The notes under the pieces: model-generated | The model's input: only the letters and a program-made list of their open reading frames with translations | The model's database searches: none | What the model was told of the DNA's origin: nothing | Shown here: positions 1 to 6,810 of the stretch, in pieces | Layout: every line of letters begins with the position of its first letter | Position numbering within the stretch: the stretch's first letter is position 1 | Assembly: GCA_015655165.1 (NCBI GenBank) | Contig: JAATFN010000259.1 | Coordinates: 1-8,069, forward strand | Direction: 5' to 3' | Origin: Betaproteobacteria bacterium | GTDB taxonomy: Bacteria; Pseudomonadota; Gammaproteobacteria; Burkholderiales; Burkholderiaceae_D | DNA: 8,069 bases | Program-made: the position numbers and the translations under genes

Positions 1-254
1 AGGGTTCTTGTACGCGTGGCGGGTATGCATGTATCAGTTGTACCGAGCCAGGGTTTGAAGAACCCAGACATGCGTTTAATATGACGCCCAAAATTGCCGG
101 TATTCCGATCGGTTTACCAACCGATATGCCTAAAGCGTGGTTTGTTGCATTGGCTTCATTGTCGAAATCTGCTACACCAAAACGTGTGCGCGAGAATGCA
201 ACTGCCGACCATCTGGTGCAAGTACCAGTCATTCGCAAACGTCGTTCGAAGTGA
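1..254 (+). CDS. hoxB: Regulatory (H2-sensing) [NiFe] hydrogenase small subunit, C-terminal part
   Basis: This is the last 83 codons of a [NiFe]-hydrogenase small subunit, read in the frame that begins at base 3 and ends at TGA 252-254; the start lies outside the window. The fragment opens with a cysteine cluster, GGYACISCTEPGFEEP, which carries iron-sulfur ligands. It continues with TPKIAGIPIGLPTDMPKAW, typical of the HoxB/HupU sensor group. The protein ends soon afterwards in a basic tail (IRKRRSK) with no C-terminal hydrophobic anchor. That fits a soluble cytoplasmic sensor rather than a membrane-bound uptake hydrogenase, whose small subunit is usually longer. In the known systems HoxB pairs with HoxC and passes the H2 signal to the kinase HoxJ. 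hoxC starts 7 bp downstream. The absence of a Tat signal, expected for this group, cannot be checked here. Confidence 0.9.
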   Translation, partial: GSCTRGGYACISCTEPGFEEPRHAFNMTPKIAGIPIGLPTDMPKAWFVALASLSKSATPKRVRENATADHLVQVPVIRKRRSK

Positions 255-261
255 GTGTGTT

Positions 262-1722
262 ATGTCTCGGTTAATTGTGGGACCATTCAATCGCGTTGAA
301 GGGGATCTGGAAGTTCATCTGGATGTCGCTGACGGGCAGGTAAAAAGTGCACACGTCAATGCGACGATGTACCGCGGGTTCGAACAGATTTTATTGGGCA
401 AGCATGCATCAGATGCATTGGTATATGTGCCGCGTATTTGTGGCATTTGTTCGGTTGCACAGTCTGTAGCAGCCTCGCGTGCATTGGCCAATGCAATGGA
501 AGTCACGCCACCTGCGAACGGGTTGCTGGTGACCAATCTGATGCTTGCAACAGAAAATCTTGCCGACCACCTCACCCACTTTTATTTGTTTTTTATGCCT
601 GACTTTGCGCGCGAGGCTTATGCAAAGCAAAGCTGGTTTGCTGCAGTCGTCGAACGGTTTTCTGCGCAACAGGGGCAGCATGCCAGAACCGCACTTGCCG
701 CGCGCCAGCGTTGGTTTACCTTGTTGGGCACATTGGGTGGTAAATGGCCGCATACCCATTCGATTCTTCCGGCAGGTTCTTCCCGTGCGGTGGATGTTGC
801 CGAACAGGTACGATTATTAGGACGTATCCGTGAATTTCGGGCATTTCTGGAAAAGACATTGTTTGCCGCGCCGCTTGAGGTGATTGGCACGCTTGATAGT
901 GAAGCGGCTTTGCAGTCATGGTATGACACTGCAGCACCTGAGCATGGGGATTTGCGTTTATTTCTCACATTGGCATGGCAAGGTCGTCTGGATCAGCTGG
1001 GTGTAGGTCCGGGGCTTTATATGGCAAATGGTTCGTATCCGGATGCCGACGGCGGATTGTTGTTTGGACGCGGTGTATGGGATGCTAAAGTATCTGCATT
1101 AACGGCATTAAATCCTGCGGATATTACCGAAGATGCTACCCATGCCTGGCTGTCCGATGCGGGTGGCGCCCGTCATCCTGCTGATGGGGTGACATTGCCT
1201 GACGCTGATAAAGCACACGCCTATACATGGAACAAGGCCCCCCGTCTTGCTGGACGGGTACTGGAAACAGGTGCGCTGGCGCGCCAGGTTGTCAATGGAC
1301 ATCCGTTGATACGTGATGTGGTTGGGCGATGTGGTAGTACCGTGTATACGCGGGTATTGGGGCGTTTACTGGAGTTGGCACTGGTTGTGCCTGCGATGGA
1401 GCAATGGGTGAAATCGTTGCAGTCAGATTCGCCGTATTTTGTTGCGGCTGAGTTACCTGATGAGGCACACTGTGTCGGTATGACAGAAGCCGCGCGTGGC
1501 AGTCTTGGACACTGGATGACAATTAGGCACGGGAAGATTGCCAATTACCAGATCATTGCACCGACATCGTGGAATTTTTCTCCGCGTGACAGTGCCGGGG
1601 TGCCTGGCGCGCTTGAAGCTGCACTGATTGGTGCTGCTGTTGAAGACGGGGAGTTAACACCGTTGACAGTGCAGCATATCGTGCGTTCTTTTGATCCTTG
1701 TATGGTGTGTACGGTGCATTAA
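262..1722 (+). CDS. hoxC: Regulatory (H2-sensing) [NiFe] hydrogenase large subunit
   Basis: This 486-residue protein carries the NiFe active site of the H2 sensor. I chose ATG 262: it gives MSRLIVGPFNRVEGDLEVHL, the family N-terminus, and a weak Shine-Dalgarno (AAGTGAG) lies at 249-255. The frame is open further upstream, but that stretch overlaps hoxB. The N-terminal motif is RICGICSVAQ (58-67) with C60 and C63; the C-terminal motif DPCMVCTVH (478-486) supplies C480 and C483. The protein stops straight after H486. It therefore lacks the peptide that a maturation protease removes from catalytic hydrogenases, a hallmark of HoxC/HupV. Other sensor marks are D15 and Q67, both normally His in catalytic enzymes, and bulky I62 and F110, which are known to narrow the gas channel and protect RH from O2. 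The protein probably responds to H2 in air and signals to HoxJ. Its stop overlaps the hoxJ start by one base (TAATG). Confidence 0.95.
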   Translation: MSRLIVGPFNRVEGDLEVHLDVADGQVKSAHVNATMYRGFEQILLGKHASDALVYVPRICGICSVAQSVAASRALANAMEVTPPANGLLVTNLMLATENLADHLTHFYLFFMPDFAREAYAKQSWFAAVVERFSAQQGQHARTALAARQRWFTLLGTLGGKWPHTHSILPAGSSRAVDVAEQVRLLGRIREFRAFLEKTLFAAPLEVIGTLDSEAALQSWYDTAAPEHGDLRLFLTLAWQGRLDQLGVGPGLYMANGSYPDADGGLLFGRGVWDAKVSALTALNPADITEDATHAWLSDAGGARHPADGVTLPDADKAHAYTWNKAPRLAGRVLETGALARQVVNGHPLIRDVVGRCGSTVYTRVLGRLLELALVVPAMEQWVKSLQSDSPYFVAAELPDEAHCVGMTEAARGSLGHWMTIRHGKIANYQIIAPTSWNFSPRDSAGVPGALEAALIGAAVEDGELTPLTVQHIVRSFDPCMVCTVH

Positions 1723-3074
1723 TGTCCAGACAACAACGAACAACAGACAATGATTTTATACCGAGTGCGCTCGCATTAGATAGCATGGATGAAGCTGTCT
1801 GGATGGATGTTATCCAGAGAATGGATGAAGTTTATTCGCAGTTGGTCAGTGATGAAATCATATTGGAAGAAAAAAACCGCGAGCTGGAAAATACACAGCA
1901 ATTTCTCTTCAGTGTTTTATCTTCAATGTCGGATGTGTTGGTGGTGTGTGATCGACGTGGCAGAATCGAAGAAACGAATGTTGCCTTGCGTGAGTTGACA
2001 GTTCTTGGTGAGGAGGCCTTACGTCATATGACCGTGTATGACGTATTGGCGGACGACACGAGTGCGGCTGCATTACGCAACGTGATCGAGCAGACTTCTC
2101 CGGGCGTCACCGGTTCCGTATTGGAACTGAATTTACGTAACCCTCAGCACGGTGCAGTGCCTGTTGATGTGAATTGTACATTGCGTCGCGATGGTGATGG
2201 TAAATTGGCCGGTTATGTGTTTATTGGTCGGCCCATGGGGGAATTGCGTCGTGCGTATAGGGAATTAAGCGAAACACACGAGACGTTGAAACGCACGCAA
2301 CAGCAATTATTGCATTCAGAAAAACTCGCATCTCTCGGACGACTGGTTGCAGGTGTTGCACATGAATTGAATAATCCGATCAGTTTTGTGTTAGGTAATG
2401 TGCATGCGCTAAAACGTTACAGTGAACGTATTGGCGAATATATGGATGTATTGCATGCGGGTGACGAAACACAGGCACACATGCTGCGCAAGAAATTGCG
2501 TATTGATCATATCATGCAGGATTTGCCTTCTCTGATTAGCGGGACGCTAGAAGGGGCTGTACGCACGACATCGATTGTCGATGGACTGAAACGTTTTTCC
2601 GCAGTGGACCGTGATGAAAGTGCGGCCATCGATCTCAATGATGTGATTGACAGAGCGATTCACTGGATCGGCAGGGGTGCGGCACCGACAATTGTGGTGC
2701 ATTGGATGCCTGTGTTGCCGTTAGTTGTGATGGGTAATGCCGGTAAATTATTGCAGGTGATGATGAACCTGATCCAGAATGCAAGCGATGCAGCTATTGC
2801 TGCTGGTGTCGGGCCGGAATTATGGATACAGGCGTACGTAGAAGAACACACCGTTGTGTTGAAGTTGCGTGATAACGGACCCGGTATCGCACCGGGGCAT
2901 TTACCGCAAATCTTCGATCCATTTTTTACAACCAAACCGGTTGGCAGAGGTACCGGTCTTGGTTTATCTATCAGCTATGGCATTATCTAGCAGCATGGCG
3001 GAAAACTGTTGGCCGCCAATCATCTAGAAGGTGGTGCGGAGTTCGTGATCCGTCTACCGCAGGCAGGATCATGA
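1722..3074 (+). pseudogene. hoxJ: PAS sensor histidine kinase of the H2-sensing system, broken by an in-frame amber codon
   Basis: This gene resembles HoxJ/HupT, the soluble kinase inhibited by H2-bound HoxBC that phosphorylates the response regulator HoxA/HupR. ATG 1722 overlaps the hoxC stop; ATG 1698 is in frame but lies inside hoxC. Residues 22-60 are helical (QRMDEVYSQLV...EEKNRELENTQQF), and a PAS domain covers about 60-175. The phosphoacceptor box is GVAHELNNP with H214. The ATPase domain has an N box (MMNLIQNASDA, N349/N353), a G1 box DNGPGI (D384) and a G2 box GRGTGLGLS (408-416). A TAG at 2988-2990 then ends the protein at 422 residues. Reading on in the same frame gives 27 codons (QHGGKLL...GGAEFVIRLPQAGS) before TGA 3072-3074, which is the normal end of a HATPase fold. 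Truncation removes the last strands, so the product is probably inactive or unstable. A sequencing error or amber suppression are alternatives. hoxA is not in the window. Confidence 0.85.
2988..2990 (+). other. Premature in-frame TAG in hoxJ
   Basis: The codon string is ATT ATC TAG CAG CAT GGC GGA, so the stop falls between SISYGII and QHGGKLL. The expected residue here in related kinases is usually Gln or Glu; CAG or GAG would each be one substitution from TAG. No frameshift accompanies it, and coding character continues to TGA 3072-3074. Confidence 0.8.
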
Positions 3075-3135
3075 TCTAGCCGGTATCAATGGTTTGCCGG
3101 ACGCGTTAATGCGTTGGTATCGCTGACGAACGTGA

Positions 3136-3843
3136 TTACTCGTGGCCCTTTGCCAATTCTATTAACGGATCGATATTCAAAATACGCAGTACATCGCGCT
3201 TGTCGGAAATATAGGCCAGTTGCCGCCATTTCGTCAGTATCCGGCTCAGTGTCTCGGGACGCATGCCGAGTTTGACGGCAATCTGGTTGTGTGTGAGCGG
3301 CAGTGTCACAGGTTCGCTTACTTGTGGTTTTCCGACACGCAAGACATATTCGGCAAGGCGCTCTTCAGCTGAACTGGATGTTAACCAGTCCAGTTGATCG
3401 GTATGATGCCGTGCGAGTTCCGCACCGTGCTGCAACAGACGACATGCCAGTGCTGCATTGGTTTTGCACAAATGCCGCAAGGTATTGCTGTCGAGCATAA
3501 ATGCTTCCCCATGCGTAATGGCACGCACGGTATACATGTGTTGCGGCTCACGCAAAAACAACGATAAAACAGACACCATACTGCCGGCACCCGCTTGTCC
3601 GAATACCTTCTCGTCGCCATCTGTTGTATAGCGCAGCCCTTGTATTTTCCCTTGATGGATCAACAGGCAACTGCTGGCAACTTGTCCCTCGCGTAATAAC
3701 TCGTCATCCGGTGCAAAGCGCAATAACGCACTATTTGCCGCTAGTAACGACAAATCATGTGCATCGATTTCATCGAACCACACATAGGTACGCAGCAATG
3801 ACAGCATGTGTCTGGCTGCCGGAGTCGGATTGACAATTGTCAT
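3136..3843 (-). CDS. Crp/Fnr-family transcriptional regulator, FNR/DNR-type recognition helix
   Basis: This 235-residue regulator is transcribed toward hoxJ and away from the ABC operon. Residues about 20-140 form the cyclic-nucleotide-type beta-roll sensor domain (HQGKIQGLRY, then GSMVSVLSLF). A long dimer helix follows at about 125-155. The winged helix-turn-helix has LTHNQIAVKLGMRPETLSR (183-201). The recognition helix E197-x-x-S200-R201 is the FNR/DNR signature for TTGA half-sites; CRP uses R-E-x-x-x-R. There is no N-terminal cysteine cluster for an Fe-S sensor, only scattered C59, C126 and C134, and no cAMP-pocket signature. It is therefore neither a classical Fnr nor a Crp. The nearest type may be Dnr/Nnr-like (haem or NO), but the effector cannot be read from sequence. 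A palindrome matching its predicted site lies across its own start codon. The ribosome-binding site is weak (AAAGA upstream of ATG). It probably controls itself and the divergent operon. Confidence 0.85.
   Translation of the reverse strand: MTIVNPTPAARHMLSLLRTYVWFDEIDAHDLSLLAANSALLRFAPDDELLREGQVASSCLLIHQGKIQGLRYTTDGDEKVFGQAGAGSMVSVLSLFLREPQHMYTVRAITHGEAFMLDSNTLRHLCKTNAALACRLLQHGAELARHHTDQLDWLTSSSAEERLAEYVLRVGKPQVSEPVTLPLTHNQIAVKLGMRPETLSRILTKWRQLAYISDKRDVLRILNIDPLIELAKGHE
3830..3843. promoter_or_regulatory. Candidate FNR/DNR-type operator
   Basis: TTGACAATTGTCAT has the TTGAy-N4-rTCAA layout of FNR/DNR/NNR boxes, and its inner 12 bases (TGACAATTGTCA, 3831-3842) are a perfect palindrome. It covers the first codons of the - strand regulator. 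If the + strand operon starts near 3878, as its -10 suggests, the site centre (3836.5) sits at -41.5, the standard class II activator position. Binding is inferred, not shown. Confidence 0.5.
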
Positions 3844-3871
3844 TTGGATATCTTTACTATAAACCTATAAT
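3843..3871 (+). promoter_or_regulatory. Predicted sigma-70 promoter of the ABC transporter operon
   Basis: A perfect -10 hexamer TATAAT lies at 3866-3871. A poor -35 (TTTGGA, 3843-3848) precedes it with 17 bp spacing. The weak -35 next to a possible activator site suggests activator dependence. The predicted start is near 3878, giving a leader of about 74 bases before ATG 3952. On the - strand, a TATAGT (complement of 3856-3861) could serve the regulator gene, but that would leave a very short leader, so I do not call it. Confidence 0.45.
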
Positions 3872-3887
3872 AAGAATAATTCTTATT
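3869..3887. promoter_or_regulatory. Candidate Fur box overlapping the -10
   Basis: AATAAGAATAATTCTTATT is a perfect 9-1-9 inverted repeat. It matches 13 of 19 positions of the textbook Fur box GATAATGATAATCATTATC and 17 of 19 of the common variant AATGAGAATAATTCTCATT. It overlaps the TATAAT at 3866-3871 and the predicted start, a typical place for repression. A partly matching A/T-rich extension (CATTATTC) follows to about 3895. It would tie the operon to iron status. An AT-rich palindrome of another regulator is possible. No NikR-like GTATGA...TCATAC pair was seen here. Confidence 0.55.
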
Positions 3888-3914
3888 CATTATTCTAGCA
3901 CTGCAGCCCCCGAT

Positions 3915-3927
3915 TCTGTCAGACAGA
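3915..3927. repeat. Short inverted repeat in the presumed leader of the ABC operon
   Basis: TCTGTC-A-GACAGA is a perfect 6-1-6 inverted repeat, about 25 bases upstream of ATG 3952. It could be an operator for a further dimeric regulator. The one-base spacer is too tight for a good RNA hairpin without opening the inner pairs. It may also be chance. Confidence 0.3.
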
Positions 3928-3951
3928 TTTAATTTGCAGAGAAATATATCC

Positions 3952-5025
3952 ATGTCATTGATTTATAAGCGTTTATTGCATTCACTTCTGATGGCGGCAT
4001 GGTTGCCTGTCGCGCATGCCGCGCAGATTGAATTTAAGGACATGTTGGGCAATCAGGTGGTGCTACCAAAAGCGACAACACGTGTCGTGACATTGCCGAT
4101 GCCGGCCAGTTCATTGTTCATGTCGCTCGATGGCGGGCCGCAACATCTGGTAGGCATGCATCCTGAAGCAAAAAAAATGGTCTCTCAAAGTTTGCTGGGG
4201 CGGATTTACCCGGACACGTTGCGCGTGCGTTCGGACATTACCCAGTCGGGGTTTGCACCGAATATAGAAACCATGCTGCAAATCCAGCCCGATTTGATCT
4301 GGCAATGGTGCCACATGGGTGACGAATTGATTACGCCGTTAAAGGATGCCGGTTTACCGGTCGCGGCCCTCGTGTATGGTACGGAAGCGCGTACACGGGA
4401 GTGGATCCGCCTAATGGGTATGACGCTGGGCAAAGAAAAGCAGGCCGCAGCACAATTGAAGTGGCGCAGTGATGTCGAAGCTGAAATTCGCAAAGTCACT
4501 TCAACAGTGCCGAACAAGGCACGTCCAAAGGTGTTGTATTTGTCGCGTTATTCCCCTCAATACCGGGTGCCGGGCAAGACGGGCAGTTTTGAGTACGACA
4601 TTGAACTGGCCGGTGGTATCAATGTTTCTTCGGGTGTCGGTAATGCACCTACTGTCAATATCGAGCAGATACTTGCGTGGCATCCCGATGTCATTTTACT
4701 CAATAATTTCGAAGCGAAATTAACACCGCAAGCCATCTATGACGACCCGCTGTTTGCCGACATTCCGGCAGTGCGCAATCACCGTGTGTACAAGATACCG
4801 GCAGGTGGTTATTTATGGGATCCCCCAAGCCAGGAGTCGCCGCTCTATTGGCAGTGGTTAAGCCAGATACTGCATCCTGACAAATTTGATTGGCCAATGC
4901 GTGAACTGGTCACCAAAGCCTATATCCAGCTGTATGGCTATACACCGTCACAACAGGATATGGATGATTTGTTTCATATGACACTCAACAAGAAGGCATC
5001 GGGTTATGAACGCTTTGCCAAATAA
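3952..5025 (+). CDS. Periplasmic substrate-binding protein of a metal-chelate ABC importer
   Basis: This 357-residue precursor belongs to the BtuF/FhuD/CeuE-like group (Peripla_BP_2), which delivers metal chelates such as ferric siderophores, haem, corrinoids or nickel complexes to a FecCD-type permease. ATG 3952 is preferred over TTG 3934. It gives a clean signal peptide: basic YKRLL, a hydrophobic core, then AHA|AQ around residue 23. There is no lipobox, so the mature protein is probably free in the periplasm. Family features are the start IEFKDMLGNQVVLPK with VVTLPMPASSLF, the first lobe IETMLQIQPDLIWQW, and the second lobe VNIEQILAWHPDVILLNN followed by VYKIPAGGYLWDPPSQESPL. A C-terminal helical tail (KAYIQLYGYTPSQQDMDDL) is common in this branch. 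The single mature Cys lies in QWCHMGDE. The last 20 bases overlap the permease gene. The ligand cannot be deduced from sequence. Confidence 0.88.
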   Translation: MSLIYKRLLHSLLMAAWLPVAHAAQIEFKDMLGNQVVLPKATTRVVTLPMPASSLFMSLDGGPQHLVGMHPEAKKMVSQSLLGRIYPDTLRVRSDITQSGFAPNIETMLQIQPDLIWQWCHMGDELITPLKDAGLPVAALVYGTEARTREWIRLMGMTLGKEKQAAAQLKWRSDVEAEIRKVTSTVPNKARPKVLYLSRYSPQYRVPGKTGSFEYDIELAGGINVSSGVGNAPTVNIEQILAWHPDVILLNNFEAKLTPQAIYDDPLFADIPAVRNHRVYKIPAGGYLWDPPSQESPLYWQWLSQILHPDKFDWPMRELVTKAYIQLYGYTPSQQDMDDLFHMTLNKKASGYERFAK

Positions 5026-6076
5026 CACCATGCCCGTGCAAAAACCGAACGTGCATCTATGGCGGTGGGTGGCGATGGTGTGCCTCTTGTTGGCAGTCAT
5101 GGCCGCGGCATTATGCATTGGACGTTACCCCTTGTCGTTATCACATGTTACGTCGATTCTTGTCGCACATTTGCTGCCGGGAGACTGGACAAACCTGTTG
5201 CCGGCATGGAGCAGTGTCGAGCAACGCGTTGTCATGCAGGTGCGCATGCCGCGTGTATTGATGTCGGTCATCGTTGGTGCAAGCTTGTCCATGTGCGGTG
5301 GCGCCTTGCAAGGGGCATTCCGCAACCCTCTGGTGGGGCCACAAATTCTCGGTATTTCATCGGGTGCTGCGTTCGGTGGATGTATTGCAATATTGCTGTT
5401 TTCATCGATGCCGGCAACATTGAGTCTGGCGTTTGCCGGTGGCTTGGCGGCTGTTGCGATTGTCTATGTACTAGGAAGATATGAGCGCCGGACAACCATG
5501 CTGATGTTGATTCTTGCCGGTGTCGTTACCAGTGCTTTTTTTGCGGCACTCATTTCTTTGGCGACCTATTTTGCCGACCCCAATGACACGTTGCCGGCAA
5601 TCGTATTCTGGCTCATGGGAAGTTTTGCAACGGCGTCCTATATCAAACTCGTGTCTGTCATTGGCCCAATTGTGCTTGGTATGGGATTGTTATTTGCTTT
5701 GCGGTTTCGTATCAATGTGTTGTCGTTGGGTGATGAACAGGCCCGTGCATTAGGCATTGCTGTTGAACCGCTACGCTGGGTATTGCTTGCATGCGTGACA
5801 TTGGTAGTCTCTGCAAGTGTCGCTGTATCCGGCACTGTCGGCTGGGTTGGTCTGGTTGTACCGCATTTTGCCCGTCTGGTTGTGGGACCTGACCATCGGG
5901 TATTGCTGCCTGCATGTGCATTGATAGGTGCTGCGTATATGGTGTTGGTCGACACGGTTGCCCGTAGTGTGACCAGCGCGGAAATCCCGCTCGGGGTGAT
6001 TACGGCATTAATCGGTGCCCCATTATTTGCCTGGCTACTGCGTCGCATGCAAGCAAAAGGAGCAAGTCATGATTGA
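5006..6076 (+). CDS. FecCD/BtuC-family permease of the metal-chelate importer
   Basis: This 356-residue inner-membrane protein is the transport channel that pairs with the downstream ATPase. The family core is clear: GASLSMCGGALQGAFRNPL, then GPQILGISSGAAFG, and near the end GTVGWVGLVVPHFARLVVG, LVDTVARSV and IPLGVITALIGAPLF. Hydrophobic segments run from about residue 15 to 345, consistent with the nine to ten helices of this family. I chose ATG 5006 because AGAAGG at 4991-4996 serves it; in-frame ATG 5030 has no ribosome-binding site and would lose only eight residues. The 20-base overlap with the binding-protein gene and the 8-base overlap with the ATPase gene suggest translational coupling. 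Confidence 0.93.
   Translation: MNALPNNTMPVQKPNVHLWRWVAMVCLLLAVMAAALCIGRYPLSLSHVTSILVAHLLPGDWTNLLPAWSSVEQRVVMQVRMPRVLMSVIVGASLSMCGGALQGAFRNPLVGPQILGISSGAAFGGCIAILLFSSMPATLSLAFAGGLAAVAIVYVLGRYERRTTMLMLILAGVVTSAFFAALISLATYFADPNDTLPAIVFWLMGSFATASYIKLVSVIGPIVLGMGLLFALRFRINVLSLGDEQARALGIAVEPLRWVLLACVTLVVSASVAVSGTVGWVGLVVPHFARLVVGPDHRVLLPACALIGAAYMVLVDTVARSVTSAEIPLGVITALIGAPLFAWLLRRMQAKGASHD
6057..6062 (+). promoter_or_regulatory. Strong ribosome-binding site deciding the ATPase start
   Basis: AAGGAG lies 6 bases upstream of ATG 6069, inside the end of the permease gene. It supports 6069 rather than the in-frame upstream ATG 6015, which would add 18 non-family residues. Confidence 0.75.
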
Positions 6077-6806
6077 ACTGGACAATCTGGCTGTGCAAGC
6101 AGGTAAAAAAATACTGGTCGAAGGCTTGTCCTTGCATGTTGGTGCCGGAGAAATTCTGGCTGTATTGGGACCAAACGGCCGCGGTAAAACGACGTTGTTG
6201 CGCACGGTACTGAATTTGCAGCCACCTGCCGGTGGTCAGGTAAGACTGGGCGGTCATGCGGCATATGTTCCACAGCAAACCGATACATTGTTCGCGTATG
6301 ACGCATTGACGGTTGTCACCATGGGGCGCGCGCGCCATCTTCGCTGGTATGCGATGCCGGCAGAAGCGGATATCGCTATCGCCTATCGTGCTCTTGAAGC
6401 TGTCGAATTGGTGCATCTTGCAAAACGACCTTATCGCTTATTAAGTGGTGGCGAGCGGCAATTAGTCAGCATCGCACGCGCTATTGCCAGCGAGAGCCAG
6501 ATCATGTTGCTCGATGAACCGGCTGCTGCACTGGACTTGCATAACCAGGACATTATTTTAACGGTACTGCTGTCGTTGGCGAAAGAACACAATCTCGCGA
6601 TCATGTTTACGACACACCATCCGCAACATGCGCAGCATATTGCCGACCAGACATTGTTGATGCATAGCGATGCTTGCGAGAGTGGGCCCACAGTGGAAAT
6701 GTGTACAGATGCGTCGCTAAGTCGTCTGTATGGATTGCCTGTCAGAGCCATTTCTTTACACGAAGATGGTCGTGACATACATGGCATTTTGCCTTTGTTT
6801 AGGTGA
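6069..6806 (+). CDS. ATPase of the metal-chelate ABC importer
   Basis: This 245-residue nucleotide-binding protein powers the importer; its usual partner is a dimer of the upstream permease. All ABC motifs are present: Walker A GPNGRGKTT (34-42), Q-loop at VPQQ (Q69/Q70), signature LSGGERQL (125-132), Walker B IMLLDEP (145-151) with catalytic E150, D-loop AALD and H-loop TTHH (H183). Length and order match the FecE/FhuC/BtuD group. The C-terminus (after about 200) carries the short beta-rich tail seen in FecE-like proteins, with SRLYGLPV. The gene overlaps the permease end by 8 bases. Its TGA is followed 4 bases later by the next gene. Confidence 0.93.
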   Translation: MIELDNLAVQAGKKILVEGLSLHVGAGEILAVLGPNGRGKTTLLRTVLNLQPPAGGQVRLGGHAAYVPQQTDTLFAYDALTVVTMGRARHLRWYAMPAEADIAIAYRALEAVELVHLAKRPYRLLSGGERQLVSIARAIASESQIMLLDEPAAALDLHNQDIILTVLLSLAKEHNLAIMFTTHHPQHAQHIADQTLLMHSDACESGPTVEMCTDASLSRLYGLPVRAISLHEDGRDIHGILPLFR

Positions 6807-6810
6807 TGCG

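Noticed and set aside
94..261. Upstream extension of the hoxC reading frame by 56 codons
   Set aside because: It overlaps the clearly coding end of hoxB in another frame, and the family N-terminus begins exactly at ATG 262.
2988..2990. TAG used as a sense codon (recoding or pyrrolysine)
   Set aside because: No pyrrolysine genes or recoding structure are visible, another gene here ends normally with TAG (8043-8045), and a single-base nonsense change is simpler.
3075..3135. Transcription terminator between the convergent hoxJ and regulator genes
   Set aside because: Only short stems (ACGC/GCGT around 3100-3113 and a CCGG pair) and no T-run were found, so no terminator can be supported.
3934..3951. 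TTG start for the binding protein
   Set aside because: It adds six residues before a good signal peptide; ATG 3952 has an acceptable purine-rich AGAGAAA upstream.
6730..6810. Longer N-terminus for GATase-like protein 1
   Set aside because: It would lie inside the ATPase gene; ATG 6811 has a good ribosome-binding site and starts directly at a beta strand.
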